A DNA stretch of 64,000 nucleotides. Source: Escarpia spicata. Taxonomy: Eukaryota > Annelida > Polychaeta > Sabellida > Siboglinidae. Below the pieces are notes generated by a model, which was not told where the DNA came from, searched no databases, and was given only the letters and a program-made list of their open reading frames with translations. Numbering within the stretch: position 1 is the stretch's first letter; every line of letters begins with the position of its first letter. Shown here in pieces: positions 11,003-24,800 of the stretch. Made by a program: the position numbers and the translations under genes. The stretch lies in the NCBI GenBank assembly GCA_963995525.1, contig OZ023217.1, forward strand, positions 1,160,029-1,224,028. Direction: 5' to 3'.

Positions 11003-12029
11003 ACACCAGAACTATATTTATAAAGCAGTTATATTTACTAGGACAAACAACATATATTTAGTAAAGCTCTACTAAGTGTTTAAGGATAGAACATAGTTTT
11101 AGTTAATATTTCAGTACTATAATATAGGAATGAAAGACAACATGTAGCATTGTCACTGCCACTTAACTTGGTGAATTATAATCAGTGTAATTAAACCATA
11201 ATGCTCTACTGCTGCTTGGTGGACACTAATTATTGGCACACATACAAATACATCAGGATATTTTCACACCCCTGTTGCGTAGGCCTAGTAGTGTGCATAC
11301 AACGACTAAACCCACAGGCATGTGTGAAAAGTGTAGTTGGCAAGAGAACAAACTTCAAAGAACTATTGAAGCCATGTAGCTATCACACTGTTCCAGTGTC
11401 TCCTGTTGTGTCAACTTTCATGACTTTGTATATCGTTACTACTACATATTACTATTACCCCAGTTCTGGTTGTCAGTCGTGCTAGTAATACTTACCAAAT
11501 GTATGGATACACACAACATTGTTACATAGACACATATCATTGTTTCGTTGAGCAGATACTTCCGAAGCTGTAAGAATGTATCATCCGACTGATCTTTTCA
11601 CACTTTCAATAACAACGAAGATTATGCAAACAAACTGGAATATCTGCTAACAACTTAAATTTGGGGGATGTGATTACAGTATGGACATCCACAATTTAGG
11701 ATCGAGCAATATCAATATACTCGTTATACATCTATGGTAAGCATTACGATTATGATCGAGTACGAATACGATTACTTGGTATTTTTAACCACTTTATTTA
11801 GTACGATTGAATACAAAATGTGACGATTACACACAACATACATGTTTGACAAGTCTATATTATAATATACATGGTACGTTACATAATAATGTATTATATA
11901 TTGGCATGCTACTCTCGGAGTACGTGTGAATAACTGAACATTCGTGCGATCTGGTGAAAAACTGATCAAATACCGTTCAAGGGTGGCTTAGAGTTAAAAT
12001 ATGAATAAATAAGTTAAATATCGTCTCGA
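11003..12029. other. AT-rich spacer; no gene seen
   Basis: No frame here has recognisable protein content and no transposon motif was found. Confidence 0.5.
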
Positions 12030-12118
12030 GACAACTCGGCTCCCACAGGTCGGCTCGATGAAAAAGTATGACGGCGGCTAGAGATAGATTAAATGAATTT
12101 TCATTGTCTTTTAGGAAA

Positions 12119-12219
<101 letters not shown>

Positions 12220-12252
12220 GAGGGGGCCGAGTTGTCGGTGGGCCGAGTTGTC

Positions 12253-15200
12253 TGGCATTCGTATTCACAATGCCGCCATCTACCGGATACTTCCGTTATT
12301 TTCGTCGAAGAAACTTTTGGTGGGATTTTGGTGCGAAAAGTTAAACAAACATTAATTACTTCGATTGGTACGATCTTTCATGGTTGGCATGTCAAATACA
12401 CCAACATCTACCGGACATGTGTCCCGGTTAGTTTGTTTGAAGTCATTTATATAGAAAAATAATCGTTAAATGTGAGCGATAATACAAGTACAAGTTTACT
12501 ATGATAGTGAAATTAATCGGTATAAACACGATGAAGCCCATAGTTAGGAAGGCTTCACAGTTTAATGTCCTGCACATCGATTTTTATTGTGGGCACCGTC
12601 ATGTTTCGTAATGTTAACGACGCCTTGCCAATGCCATGGCGGGGATACACGCAGTCGCAGTGGCGCGGGCAGCTAGCTGAGAGTGGGAGCCCACATTATT
12701 TGTGTGTATTTAGGGGGGAGTTTAAATTTAGCTCGTCACAACATTTCAAAGATTGCCATCATCAGCCTTGCCATCTAGAGCAAAAAACCCTGATGGGCAA
12801 TTCCACCAACTTACATTTATACTTTTTTGGGTCAAGATTTCAACACATATTTGAAAATATTACTGATCAATCAAAAACATTTAAAGCATATAGTGACTTG
12901 GGGTTATTGTCTACATCACTACTTAGGCAATTATTCAGAATGTTAGATTTTCTATTAAACATATAGAATTTAGTAGCCGTCACTCACATTATGAAAAAAA
13001 TACATAAGTATTTTTGCATTAACTTTGCAGCTGAATTCACCTAAGACTATTGGCCTTAGCATAAAATCACCTGACTATTTGTTTAGGTGTGAATTTAAGC
13101 TAAACAACAATTACAGTTTAACTTCCTTCTATGATATATATAGCCACCAACTACACATCAGAGAGAGAAAATGTCGTCACTCACGTTACGTGACTCACGT
13201 TACAACCTCACAACAACATTACATATGCAAATTCATCCAGTAAACAAAGGTATTTTAAACAGTATTGATGTCCTCTTGCCTTTTCGACATGCATACAAGT
13301 GTATAGAAACTTGTAATAACACATAATATATATTGCTATTCATTTCAACCTTTCCCTCGTAGATATGTACCTAGGATATATACTGTACATAATAAAATGT
13401 CAGAACTAAAAAATAAATTAGCCACTTATAAATCTTTGAAATTGTTAAAAACGTAAAAGTGTCCACTATTCAGATTCACAGTGATTACATAACTTAGATT
13501 ACTTAGAAAATAAGCATAATCAATTATGATTAATTTTGTATATAATCATCATTACAAAATATGAAACCTCACCAGGGTGGGTAGACATCATCATATTCCA
13601 CAATGACCCAGTCACTAACATGCATGTATACTCGTCATTCACCAAAGATACACCACTATTGGCTGACTACCTTGTCAGGATTGGAGTGATCAGTAAACAT
13701 TTGATTGGTCATCTTCACATGTACAATCAATTTGGCAGATATTTTGGGTAACAGGCACTTCATTAAATCCATTTATTTATTAAGCGTCCAATTGTTTTTT
13801 ATCTATATGTAATCCTTCCTTCTGAAATTTTTATAAATTGTGTTTTTAAACATATTCTTCCTGCTACAGTAATCAGTAAATCAATCGGTAAATAATTGTA
13901 TTTAATTCCATATAATTTTGGACATAACAATGACAAATATAACTTCACATATAGTGACAATTTAATGTTTGTAATACTGAACACATATTTTTAGTGTAAC
14001 AATAAGAGAGTTACACATAAATGGTATATTGCAATTGAGGACATTTGCAATGGTTTCATGGGTAAATGTGTCTAATGTTCTCTAAAACTTTCTGTAACTT
14101 AAAGCCCAATTTCCATTTCAGCTTTCAAATGAAGAAAGATATGTAATCACTATTTTGATAACAATTTTTGATGATCACTTTAATTAATATGATCCCCATA
14201 GGTCACTAGTTTCAAGCTATCTATATATCCAGAATCACCAGATCGCCAGAACTAGTATGATTCTAAGGACGTCACTCACGTTACACATCGTCACTCACGT
14301 TACGTTGTCACTCACATTACAGATTTTAAGCTCAGATTGCATAAATTCTATAAGGCCTAGCTGTGAATGTGTTTTTGGTTTACTTAAAACTTAGCTAGTA
14401 GAAGGAAAAATAAAAGTTTCTGTGAATACCGAGATTAAAATATTCACATATTCGACACTCACGTTACATGATGGCCACCAGTAACACATCTGACAATATG
14501 CACTAATTGGGATAACATAGATGAATACCATCTGTGCACAACTAATTGCCAGTATCCACTTTATCAAAATATACGTTACTTAACTTGGTGTATTGTAATA
14601 TGGAAATGGGTCTAGTGTCTATGGTAATTTCCAGAGATCAAATAAAAAAATAAAAGCCTGACCATTCCAAATGTTCCTATTCATAATTTCCAAGTAGCAT
14701 TTGTGTGTAACTTACATTTTTATTACACCCAACACGTGTACAATATACAAGTAATAAATTGTTAATATGAAAAGATTTATTTTTCTGTGCCATGTCCAAA
14801 GTTACATGAAATTGCCCAGATGGAGTCAAGTGGTGGACAAAGAAGCCAAATTTGTTATGTGTACGCCGGCGTTGACACTGTGGCTGTGCCTGTGGGATAT
14901 TCCTCCCAGGCTGGGGCGGTTCCAGAGAGGGTAGTCTGGGGGGGCCCAAAAACCTCCACTGGCGGCCGAACCAAATTCATATTGGGTGATCTGAGTCAGA
15001 GCTTCAGCACGACTCTGCTGTCATTCATGGCACTGTCATGGATCATTACTTTGAAAGACTGGGGGTAGGGGGTGCTGTAGAAAATGTTTTGTCATAGTGC
15101 CACCGCAACTTCAGCTTCTTCACTGGCTCACTGTTTCAGCTGATGACATCAGAAGATGGGGGGAGGAGGTGCTGTTGAAAATTGTATGCCACTGCGATGC

Positions 15201-15712
15201 CATAACTTAAGCTTTCAAAAGATCTAGGGGGCACGCCACTCTGGCACAGGCATAGCGTGGCCAAGTTCAAGGGGGGGGGCACATGCCACCAGGCCCCATT
15301 TGGAACTGTCTATTACTCTATACTACATCACAGAGGTCCACATGAGTGCAAAGAAGAAGACACTTCTGAAATTTGTAGATAAGATTATTATCTTTATGGT
15401 GATATAAAAAATATTAAATTCCGCGATTGCAATTTTAGATACGGCTTGAAAAAAAAGCACGACCAAAAGGGGCCTTGAAAGGGTCACAGAAGGGGTTAAG
15501 ACAGTTGAATATCAGGACACTATTTTTAGATTATATTTCATTCAGATTGGGAATAAAAAGGTTCACTTCGCTTAGTCTTTAACAAGTAACTTTAAACATG
15601 TCTTGTTTTTAATGTTGTCGCTACATTAGGATTGTGAGCATGCAAATTACTAAACTGTAATGATTGACATCTGTTGCAGTCTACTTTTTAATGATTTACA
15701 CCTCTGTTACAG
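12253..15712. other. Region upstream of the first recognised DSN1 exon; 5' exons not located
   Basis: The DSN1 promoter and initiator exon should lie here or a little upstream. GCCGCCATCT at 12272-12281 is a YY1-like core on the minus strand, common near metazoan start sites, and a GC-richer patch lies at 12625-12710. Neither is convincing. Frames at 12565-12966 and 14787-15068 have no recognisable domain. The stretch 14880-15300 has G-rich runs and repeated GGTGCTGT-GAAAAT pieces, suggesting repeat-derived DNA. Confidence 0.4.
12977..14471 (+). repeat. Clustered motif GTCACTCACGTTAC
   Basis: Copies or one-mismatch variants lie near 12978, 13175, 13190, 14271, 14289, 14306 and 14454. Some are only 16-18 bp apart, others are over 1 kb apart. 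They are separated by AT-rich unique sequence, so this is a dispersed cluster and not a regular tandem array. Confidence 0.75.
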
Positions 15713-15801
15713 TCCTGCGAAACGTAGTGGATCATTACAACCGACTGGATCAGGAAGGAAGAAATTACGCGTTGTAATCAGCGGTATTAACGACAACAAA
15801 A
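15713..15801 (+). CDS. DSN1: DSN1 exon 1 of those found (N-terminal, disordered)
   Basis: Follows a TTACAG acceptor and encodes [19 protein letters not shown] and so on, ending AACAAAA|GTATGC in phase 1. KRSGSL is a basic-directed Ser site. An alternative donor (AGCG|GTATTA at 15783) has the same phase. Assignment rests on phase continuity with the next exon, since DSN1 N-termini are poorly conserved. Confidence 0.55.
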
Positions 15802-18800
15802 GTATGCATTTCTTGTGTCCAATAATCAGTATTCTATATATAGCATTACTGTGAAAGTTATCTCACAAGTAATGTATTATATGGTAATCCATACTGACCT
15901 TACTTGTGTAAACTTCACATAAGATGTGTGACATTAGATTTCTGTCACAGAATAACTGTTTAATGTTGGATGTTAGGAACATAAATATGTCTACTGTGGG
16001 TGATGTAGGAATTTACTAATTAAATGATTAAAATTAATTTTTCATAATATGGGAAGTTTTATAATTATTTTATAATGTCTTCAAATTAGTTTATGTTTTC
16101 ATAGATGGCCGTTGTCCTTGCAACAGGCTGTTTTAATTCAATTTTGTGACATGTTAGTGTCAATGTTTACATTCTACCTGCCTAAGTAGATACATATGTG
16201 TTTATAGTGGATGATGTTTTGCCTCCGATTCCACCGAAACAAGTGACACCAACGAACAAATCAAACAAGAGAAAACAAGTGACCAATGAGGTGGGATTTT
16301 GCTACAATGTGCCATTACTAATAGTGTTGGGAATCGGTGTATGATTTTCATAATCGATCATCGGTTTGGTAAAAAAATCGATGACTGATTGTACAACTGA
16401 TTTATGGCGGCCATTGTAAGAAACAGTTGATTGCTAGATGGCAGCACTAATGCAACACATCGGGGGAAGTTGATGTAAACTTACTGCATATTTTATCAAA
16501 ATGTACACCTGTTTGTAATAAGAAACTTAATGAACGGCCCCACAATGTTTAATCATTTAATGCATTGCATCTTCTTATAAGGTGAGGTTTCCGAATATTT
16601 CATAAATGCAGCTTGTTTTGAATGATGTCAAAAGCAACTTTTCACTAAATTGAAATGGGTGTCGGTCATTCGGTAATCACACATATTGACCTCAAAACAA
16701 CATAAAATTAATGTCGATCACACACGATTAATTGATTGTTTGATTAGAAACATGAATCAATCAATTGTGAAAACAGTTAAATTAATCAAACCAACATTAA
16801 TTAATATACCTGTTTGTTTGTTTTACTGTTAATATGTAAATATTTGTAAATATATGTCATTATTGTAGTGTTACCAATATATATTATATATATGTAGAGA
16901 GATAATATAGATAAATGTTTTCTTCTTCACAGGCCTCAATCTGTCAGAGTCAACAACTCTATCTCCAGACCTCTTATCCTAAATACAGGTGCCCCACAAG
17001 GTTGTGTGCTATCCCCCTTCCTGTTTACTATCTTCACAAATGACTGTGTCTCCGTGGACCAATCGGTCCTTGTGATCAAGTTTTCCGATGACACACAACT
17101 GTGGAGGGCTACAGGGAGGAAGTTCAGAGAATGGTTGGCTGGTGTGCGGATAACAATCTCAAATTGAACGTTTCAAAGACTAAAGAAATTATTGTTGATT
17201 TTCGTAAAAAGAAGACTCCCATCCACCCTCTTTCTTTTAGATTCCTTGGAACAACAATTTCAAACGATCTCGGCTGGTTCACAAACACACTGTGCATTAC
17301 AAAAAAGGCACAACGCCTGTTCTTCCCGAGGCAGCTCTGGAGATTCGGCATTGTTCAGGAGATTATGATACGATTCTACCGCACAATCATTGAAAGTATC
17401 CTCACTTTCTCGATTGTAGTGTGGTTTGGCCGCGCCAGTCAGGAGGAGAAACAACGGCTAGAAGTTATCGCGAAGGGCGCGTCTAGAATCATTGGGTGCG
17501 AGTTGCCATCCATTGAATCTATTTACCATGATCGCTGTGCATGAAAATCCAAGAGTATTGTACGGGATACTACCCACCCAGCCAACCGTCTCTTTGAACT
17601 TCTTCCCTCTGGCAACCGCTATAGAAGTATTAAGGCAAGGAGCACTAGATTTCAAAATAGTTTTTATCCGCAGGCTGTGAGTCACTTGAACCGCGAGATG
17701 CCGTGATACTATTTTTAGTCGATTTAGATTTTATGTCGCCATGCTAAATTATTTATTTGTTTTTTTTAGTTATTTATTTATTTTTATTATTTATTTATTA
17801 ACTTCACTACATGTATGTACATACTTTTTAACTGTCAGCTTAGTTTTTATATCGTCAGCTAATTTATTTATACATTTATTTATTTAACTACATGTATACT
17901 TTTTAACTTTTTAGGTAACGTTCAGACGGTATTAGTATTATGTTATCAAGTTCACTTTATGTCAATAGATGTACGACTGTCTTAAAATATGTTGGCAGTT
18001 GGCCTTGGTTTAAATTTAGTTCTAGTTTTAGCATAGTCTCATAATGTTTCTGATTGTATATTTTGCGTGTACATGATGGGGGGCAGGGGAGACAACCGTG
18101 CATGTATGTTGACGACACAACCCCAAGAATTCCTCGAACATTTTAAATGCTACTTGGTAATAAACAGTCTGAATCTGAATCTGAATCTAACCAGAAATTT
18201 TTGCAACAAAATGTAATTTAGTCATGGATAATGTCATTGTGTACAACACATAAAACAGTTTACAAAATTTGTATTTGTTACTTGTGTAAATACTGTTGTT
18301 ATTTGTGTAACTGCTGTTGTTTTTGTAACTGCTGTTGTTGTTTGTGTAGCTGCTGCTATTATTTTTGTAACTGCTGTTGTTGTTCATGTAAATGCTGTAG
18401 TTTGTGTAGCTGCTGTTGTTGTTTGTGTAACTGCTCTTGTTGTTTGTGTAAAACTGTTGTTGTTTGTGTAGCTGCTGCTATTATTTGTGTAACAGTTGTT
18501 GTTGTTTGTGTAGGTGCTGTTGTTGTTGTTTGTGTAATAGCTTCTGTTGTTTGTTAGGGAGAAATGACGACACGACAAGATTCAGGAGCTGAGCAGAAGC
18601 GCAAGTCGATGCGGCGCTCCAGTTTTGTGCGTGGTCGGATCAGCATGGCCATGCCGGTCACGTCAGTGACACGTAACTAACTTTATTCTTAAATAATACA
18701 CAACTAGGAATAGGAAACTCACATCAAAATTTTGACCGCCTTCAGCGGCCGTCATCAGGAATTGTTCTTCCTCTGTTCGCCAGATGGTGTGGTGAGCAGG

Positions 18801-21800
18801 CTATCCCACATGTGACTCTCTCGGTATTACCCCTTGTTTCTATTCATTGTAGGTGTTGTCTTTCAGATCCAGATGGCCTCATTAATCCATCACACACACC
18901 TGTCTGTCTGTCTGTCTATCTATCACCCTCCCAGTCTATGACACAGTTGTTTCTGTACAGGCCTCCTTAATCCATCACACACACCTGTCTGTCTGTCTAT
19001 CTACCACTCTGACACCCTCCCAGTCTATGACACAGTTGTTTCTGTCCAGGCCTCCTTAATCCATCACACACATCTGTCTGTCTCTCTATCTACCACTCTG
19101 ACACCCTCCCAGTCTATTATACAGTTGTTTCTGTCCAGGCCTCCTTAATCCATCACACACACCTGTCTGTCTCTCTATCTACCACTCTGACACCTTCCCA
19201 GTCTGTTACACAGTTGTTTCTGTCCAGGCCTCCTTAATCCATCACACACATCTGTCTGTCTCTCTATCTACCACTCTGACACCCTCCCAGTCTATTATAC
19301 AGTTGTTTCTGTCCAGGCCTCCTTAATCCATCACACACACCTGTCTGTCTCTCTATCTACCACTCTGACACCCTCCCAGTCTATGACACAGTTGTTTCTG
19401 TCCAGGCCTCCTTAATCCATCCCACACACCTGTCTGTCTCTCTATCTACCACTCTGACACCCTCCCAGTCTATTATACAGTTGTTTCTGTCCAGGCCTCC
19501 TTAATCCATCACACACACCTGTCTGTCTCTCTATCTACCACTCTGACACCCTCCCAGTCTATTATACAGTTGTTTCTGTCCAGGCCTCCTTAATCCACCA
19601 CACACACCTGTCTGTCTCTCTATCTACCAGTCTGACACCCTCCCAGTCTATGACACAGTTGTTTCTGTCCAGGCCTCCTTAATCCATCACACACACCTAT
19701 CTGTCTCTCTATCTACCACTCTGACACCCACCCAGTCTATGACACAGTTGTTTCTGTCCTTAATCCATCACACACATCTGTCTGTCTCTCTATCTACCAC
19801 TCTGACACCCTCCCAGTCTATTATACAGTTGTTTCTGTCCAGGCCTCCTTAATCCATCACACACACCTGTCTGTCTCTCTATCTACCACTCTGACACCCA
19901 CCCAGTCTATGACACAGTTGTTTCTGTCCTTAATCCATCACACACATCTGTCTGTCTCTCTGTCTACCACTCTGACACCCTCCCAGTCTATGACACAGTT
20001 GTTTCTGTCCAGGCCTCCTTAATCCATCACACACACCTGTCTGTCTCTCTATCTACCAGTCTGACACCCTCCCAGTCTATGACACAGTTGTTTCTGTCCA
20101 GGCCTCCTTAATCCATCGCACACACCTGTCTGTCTCTCCATCTACCACTCTGACACCCTCCCAGTCTATGACACAGTTGTTTCTGTCCAGGCCTCCTTAA
20201 TCCATCACACACACCTGTCTGTCTCTCTGTCTACCACTCTGACACCCTCACAGTCTATGACACAGTTGTTTCTGTCCAGGCCTCCTTAATCCATCACACA
20301 CACCTGTCTGTCTCTCTATCTACCACTCTGACACCCTCCCAGTCTATGACACAGTTGTTTCTGTCCAGGCCTCCTTAATCCATCGCACACATCTGTCTGT
20401 CTCTCTATCTACCACTCTGACACCCTCCCAGTCTGTTACACAGTTGTTTCTGTCCAGGCCTCCTTAATCCATCACACACATCTGTCTGTCTCTCTGTCTA
20501 CCACTCTGACACCCTCCCAGTCTATTATACAGTTGTTTCTGTCCAGGCCTCCTTAATCCATCACACACATCTGTCTGTCTCTCTATCTACCACTCTGACA
20601 CCCTCCCAGTCTATGACACAGTTGTTTCTGTCCAGGCCTCCTTAATCCATCGCACACACCTGTCTGTCTCTCTATCTACCACTCGGACACCCTCCCAGTC
20701 TATGACACAGTTGTTTCTGTCCAGGCCTCCTTAATCCATCTCACACACCTGTCTGTCTCTCTATCTACCACTCTGACACCCTCGCAGTCTATTACACAGT
20801 TGTTTCTTTCCATGCCTCCTTAATCCATCACACACACCTGTCTGTCTGTCTATCTACCCCTCTGACACCCTCGCAGTCTATTACACAGTTGTTTCTGTCC
20901 AGGCCTCCTTAATCCATCACACACACCTGTCTGTCTCTCTATCTACCACTCTGACACCCTCGCAGTCTATTACACAGTTGTTTCTGTCCAGGCCTCCTTA
21001 ATCCATCACACACACCTGTTTGTCTGTCTATCTACCACTCTGACACCCTCGCAGTCTATTACACAGTTGTTTCTGTCCAGGCCTCCTTAATCCATCACAC
21101 ACACCTGTCTGTCTCTCTATCTACCACTCTGACACCCTCGCAGTCTATTACACAGTTGTTTCTGTCCAGGCCTCCTTAATCTATCACACACACCTGTCTG
21201 TCTCTCTATCTACCACTCTGACACCCTCCCAGTCTATTATACAGTTTTGTCTGTCCAGGCCTCCTTAATCCATCACACACACCTGTCTGTCTGTCTATCT
21301 ACCACTCTGACACCTTCCCAGTCTATTATACAGTTGTTTCTGTCCAGGCCTCCTTAATCCATCTCGCACACTTGTCTGTCTGTCTATCTACCACTCTGAC
21401 ACCCTCCCAGTCTATTATACAGTTGTTTCTGTCCAGGCCTCCTTAATCTATCACACACACCTGTCTGTCTCTCTATCTACGACTCTGACACCCTCCCAGT
21501 CTATGACACAGTTGTTTCTGTCCAGGCCTCCTTAATCCATCGCACACACCTGTCTGTCTCTCTATCTACCACTCTGACACCCTCCCAGTCTATTACACAG
21601 TTTTGTCTGTCCAGGCCTCCTTAATCCATTGCGCACACCTGTATGTCTGTCTATCTACCACTCTGACACCCACCCAGTCCATTACACAGTTGTTTCTGTC
21701 CAGGCCTCCTTAATCCATCGTGCACACCTGTCTGTCTGTCTATCTACCACTCTGACACCCTCCCAGGCTACTACACAGTTTTGTCTGTCCAGGCCTCCTT

Positions 21801-24800
21801 AATCCATCACACACACCTGTCTGTCTGTCTATCTACCACTCTGACACCCTCCCAGTCTATTACACAGTTTTGTCTGTCCAGGCCTCCTTAATCCATTGCG
21901 CACACCTGTATGTCTGTCTATCTACCACTCTGACACCCACCCAGTCCATTACACAGTTGTTTCTGTCCAGGCCTCCTTAATCCATCGTGCACACCTGTCT
22001 GTCTGTCTATCTACCACTCTGACACCCTCCCAGGCTACTACACAGTTGATTCTGTCCAGGCCTCCTTAATCCATCGCACACTCCTGTCTGTCTCTCTATC
22101 TACCACTCTGACACCCTCCCAGTCCATTACACAGTTTTGTCTGTCCAGGCCTCCTTAATCCATCGCACACACCTGTCTGTCTCTCTATCTACCACTCTGA
22201 CACCCTCCCAGTCCATTACACAGTTTTGTCTGTCCAGGCCTCCTTAATCCATCGCACACACCTGTCTGTCTCTCTATCTACCACTCTGACACCTTCCCAG
22301 TCTATTATACAGTTGTTTCTGTCCAGGCCTCCTTAATCCATCACACACACCTGTCTGTCTCTATCTACCACTCTGACACCCTCCCAGTCTATTATACAGT
22401 TGTTTCTGTCCAGGCCTCCTTAATCCATCGCACACACCTGTCTGTCTCTCTATCTACCACTCTGACACCTTCCCAGTCTATTATACAGTTGTTTCTGTCC
22501 AGGCCTCCTTAATCCATCGCACACACCTGTCTGTCTCTCTATCTACCACTCTGACACCTTCCCAGTCTATTATACAGTTGTTTCTGTCCAGGCCTCCTTA
22601 ATCCATCACACACACCTGTCTGTCTCTCTATCTACCACTCTGACACCCTCCCAGTCTATTATACAGTTGTTTCTGTCCAGGCCTCCTTAATCCATCACAC
22701 ACACCTGTCTGTCTCTGTATCTACCACTCTGACACCCTCCCAGTCTATGACACAGTTGTTTCTGTCCAGGCCTCCTTAATCCATCACACACACACTTGTC
22801 TGTCTGTCTATCTACCACTCTGACACCCTCCCAGTCTATGACACAGTTGTTTCTGTCCAGGCCTCCTTAATCCATCGCACATACCTGTCTGTCTCTCTAT
22901 CTACCACTCTGACACCCTCACAGTCTATGACACAGTTGTTTCTGTCCAGGCCTCCTTAATCCAACGCACACACCTGTCTGTCTGTCTATCTACCACTCTG
23001 ACACCCACCCAGTCTATGATACAGTTGTTTCTGTCCAGGCCTCCTTAATCCATCACACACACCTGTCTGTCTCTCTATCTACCACTCTGACACCCTCCCA
23101 GTCTGTTACACAGTTGTTTCTGTCCAGGCCTCCTTAATCCATCACACACACACTTGTCTGTCTGTCTGTCTACCACTCTGACACCCTCGCAGTCTATGAC
23201 ACAGTTGTTTCTGTCCAGGCCTCCTTAATCCATCGCACATACCTGTCTGTCTCTCTATCTACCACTCTGACACCCTCACAGTCTATGATACAGTTGTTTC
23301 TGTCCAGGCCTCCTTAATCCATCGCACACACCTGTCTGTCTGTCTATCTACCACTCTGACACCCACCCAGTCTATGATACAGTTGTTTCTGTCCAGGCCT
23401 CCTTAATCCATCACACACACCTGTCTGTCTCTCTATCTACCACTCTGACACCCTCCCAGTCTGTTACACAGTTGTTTCTGTCCAGGCCTCCTTAATCCAT
23501 CACACACACACCTGTCTGTCTCTCTGTCTACCACTCTGACACCCTCGCAGTCTATGACACAGTTGTTTCTGTCCAGGCCTCCTTAATCCATCGCACACAC
23601 CTGTCTGTCTCTCTATCTACCACTCTGACACCCTCACAGTCTATGACACAGTTGTTTCTGTCCAGGCCTCCTTAATCCATCGCACACACCTGTCTGTCTG
23701 TCTATCTACCACTCTGACACCCACCCAGTCTATGATACAGTTGTTTCTGTCCAGGCCTCCTTAATCCATCACACACACCTGTCTGTCTCTCTATCTACCA
23801 CTCTGACACCCTCCCAGTCTATGACACAGTTGTTTCTGTCCAGGCCTCCTTAATCCATCACACACACACCTGTCTGTCTCTCTGTCTACCACTCTGACAC
23901 CCTCACAGTCTATGACACAGTTGTTTCTGTCCAGGCCTCCTTAATCCATCACACACACCTGTCTGTCTCTCTATCTACCACTCTGACACCCTCCCAGTCT
24001 ATGACACAGTTGTTTCTGTCCAGGCCTCCTTAATCCATCGCACACATCTGTCTGTCTCTCTATCTACCACTCTGACACCCTCCCAGTCTGTTACACAGTT
24101 GTTTCTGTCCAGGCCTCCTTAATCCATCACACACATCTGTCTGTCTCTCTGTCTACCACTCTGACACCCTCCCAGTCTATTATACAGTTGTTTCTGTCCA
24201 GGCCTCCTTAATCCATCACACACATCTGTCTGTCTCTCTATCTACCACTCTGACACCCTCCCAGTCTATGACACAGTTGTTTCTGTCCAGGCCTCCTTAA
24301 TCCATCGCACACACCTGTCTGTCTCTCTATCTACCACTCGGACACCCTCCCAGTCTATGACACAGTTGTTTCTGTCCAGGCCTCCTTAATCCATCTCACA
24401 CACCTGTCTGTCTCTCTATCTACCACTCTGACACCCTCGCAGTCTATTACACAGTTGTTTCTTTCCATGCCTCCTTAATCCATCACACACACCTGTCTGT
24501 CTGTCTATCTACCCCTCTGACACCCTCGCAGTCTATTACACAGTTGTTTCTGTCCAGGCCTCCTTAATCCATCACACACACCTGTCTGTCTCTCTATCTA
24601 CCACTCTGACACCCTCGCAGTCTATTACACAGTTGTTTCTGTCCAGGCCTCCTTAATCCATCACACACACCTGTTTGTCTGTCTATCTACCACTCTGACA
24701 CCCTCGCAGTCTATTACACAGTTGTTTCTGTCCAGGCCTCCTTAATCCATCACACACACCTGTCTGTCTCTCTATCTACCACTCTGACACCCTCGCAGTC

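Noticed and set aside
14787..15068. 93-codon frame as the DSN1 N-terminus
   Set aside because: Starts at a non-ATG codon, has no DSN1-like feature, and continues into G-rich repeat-like DNA. An internal ATG at 14820 is possible but unsupported.
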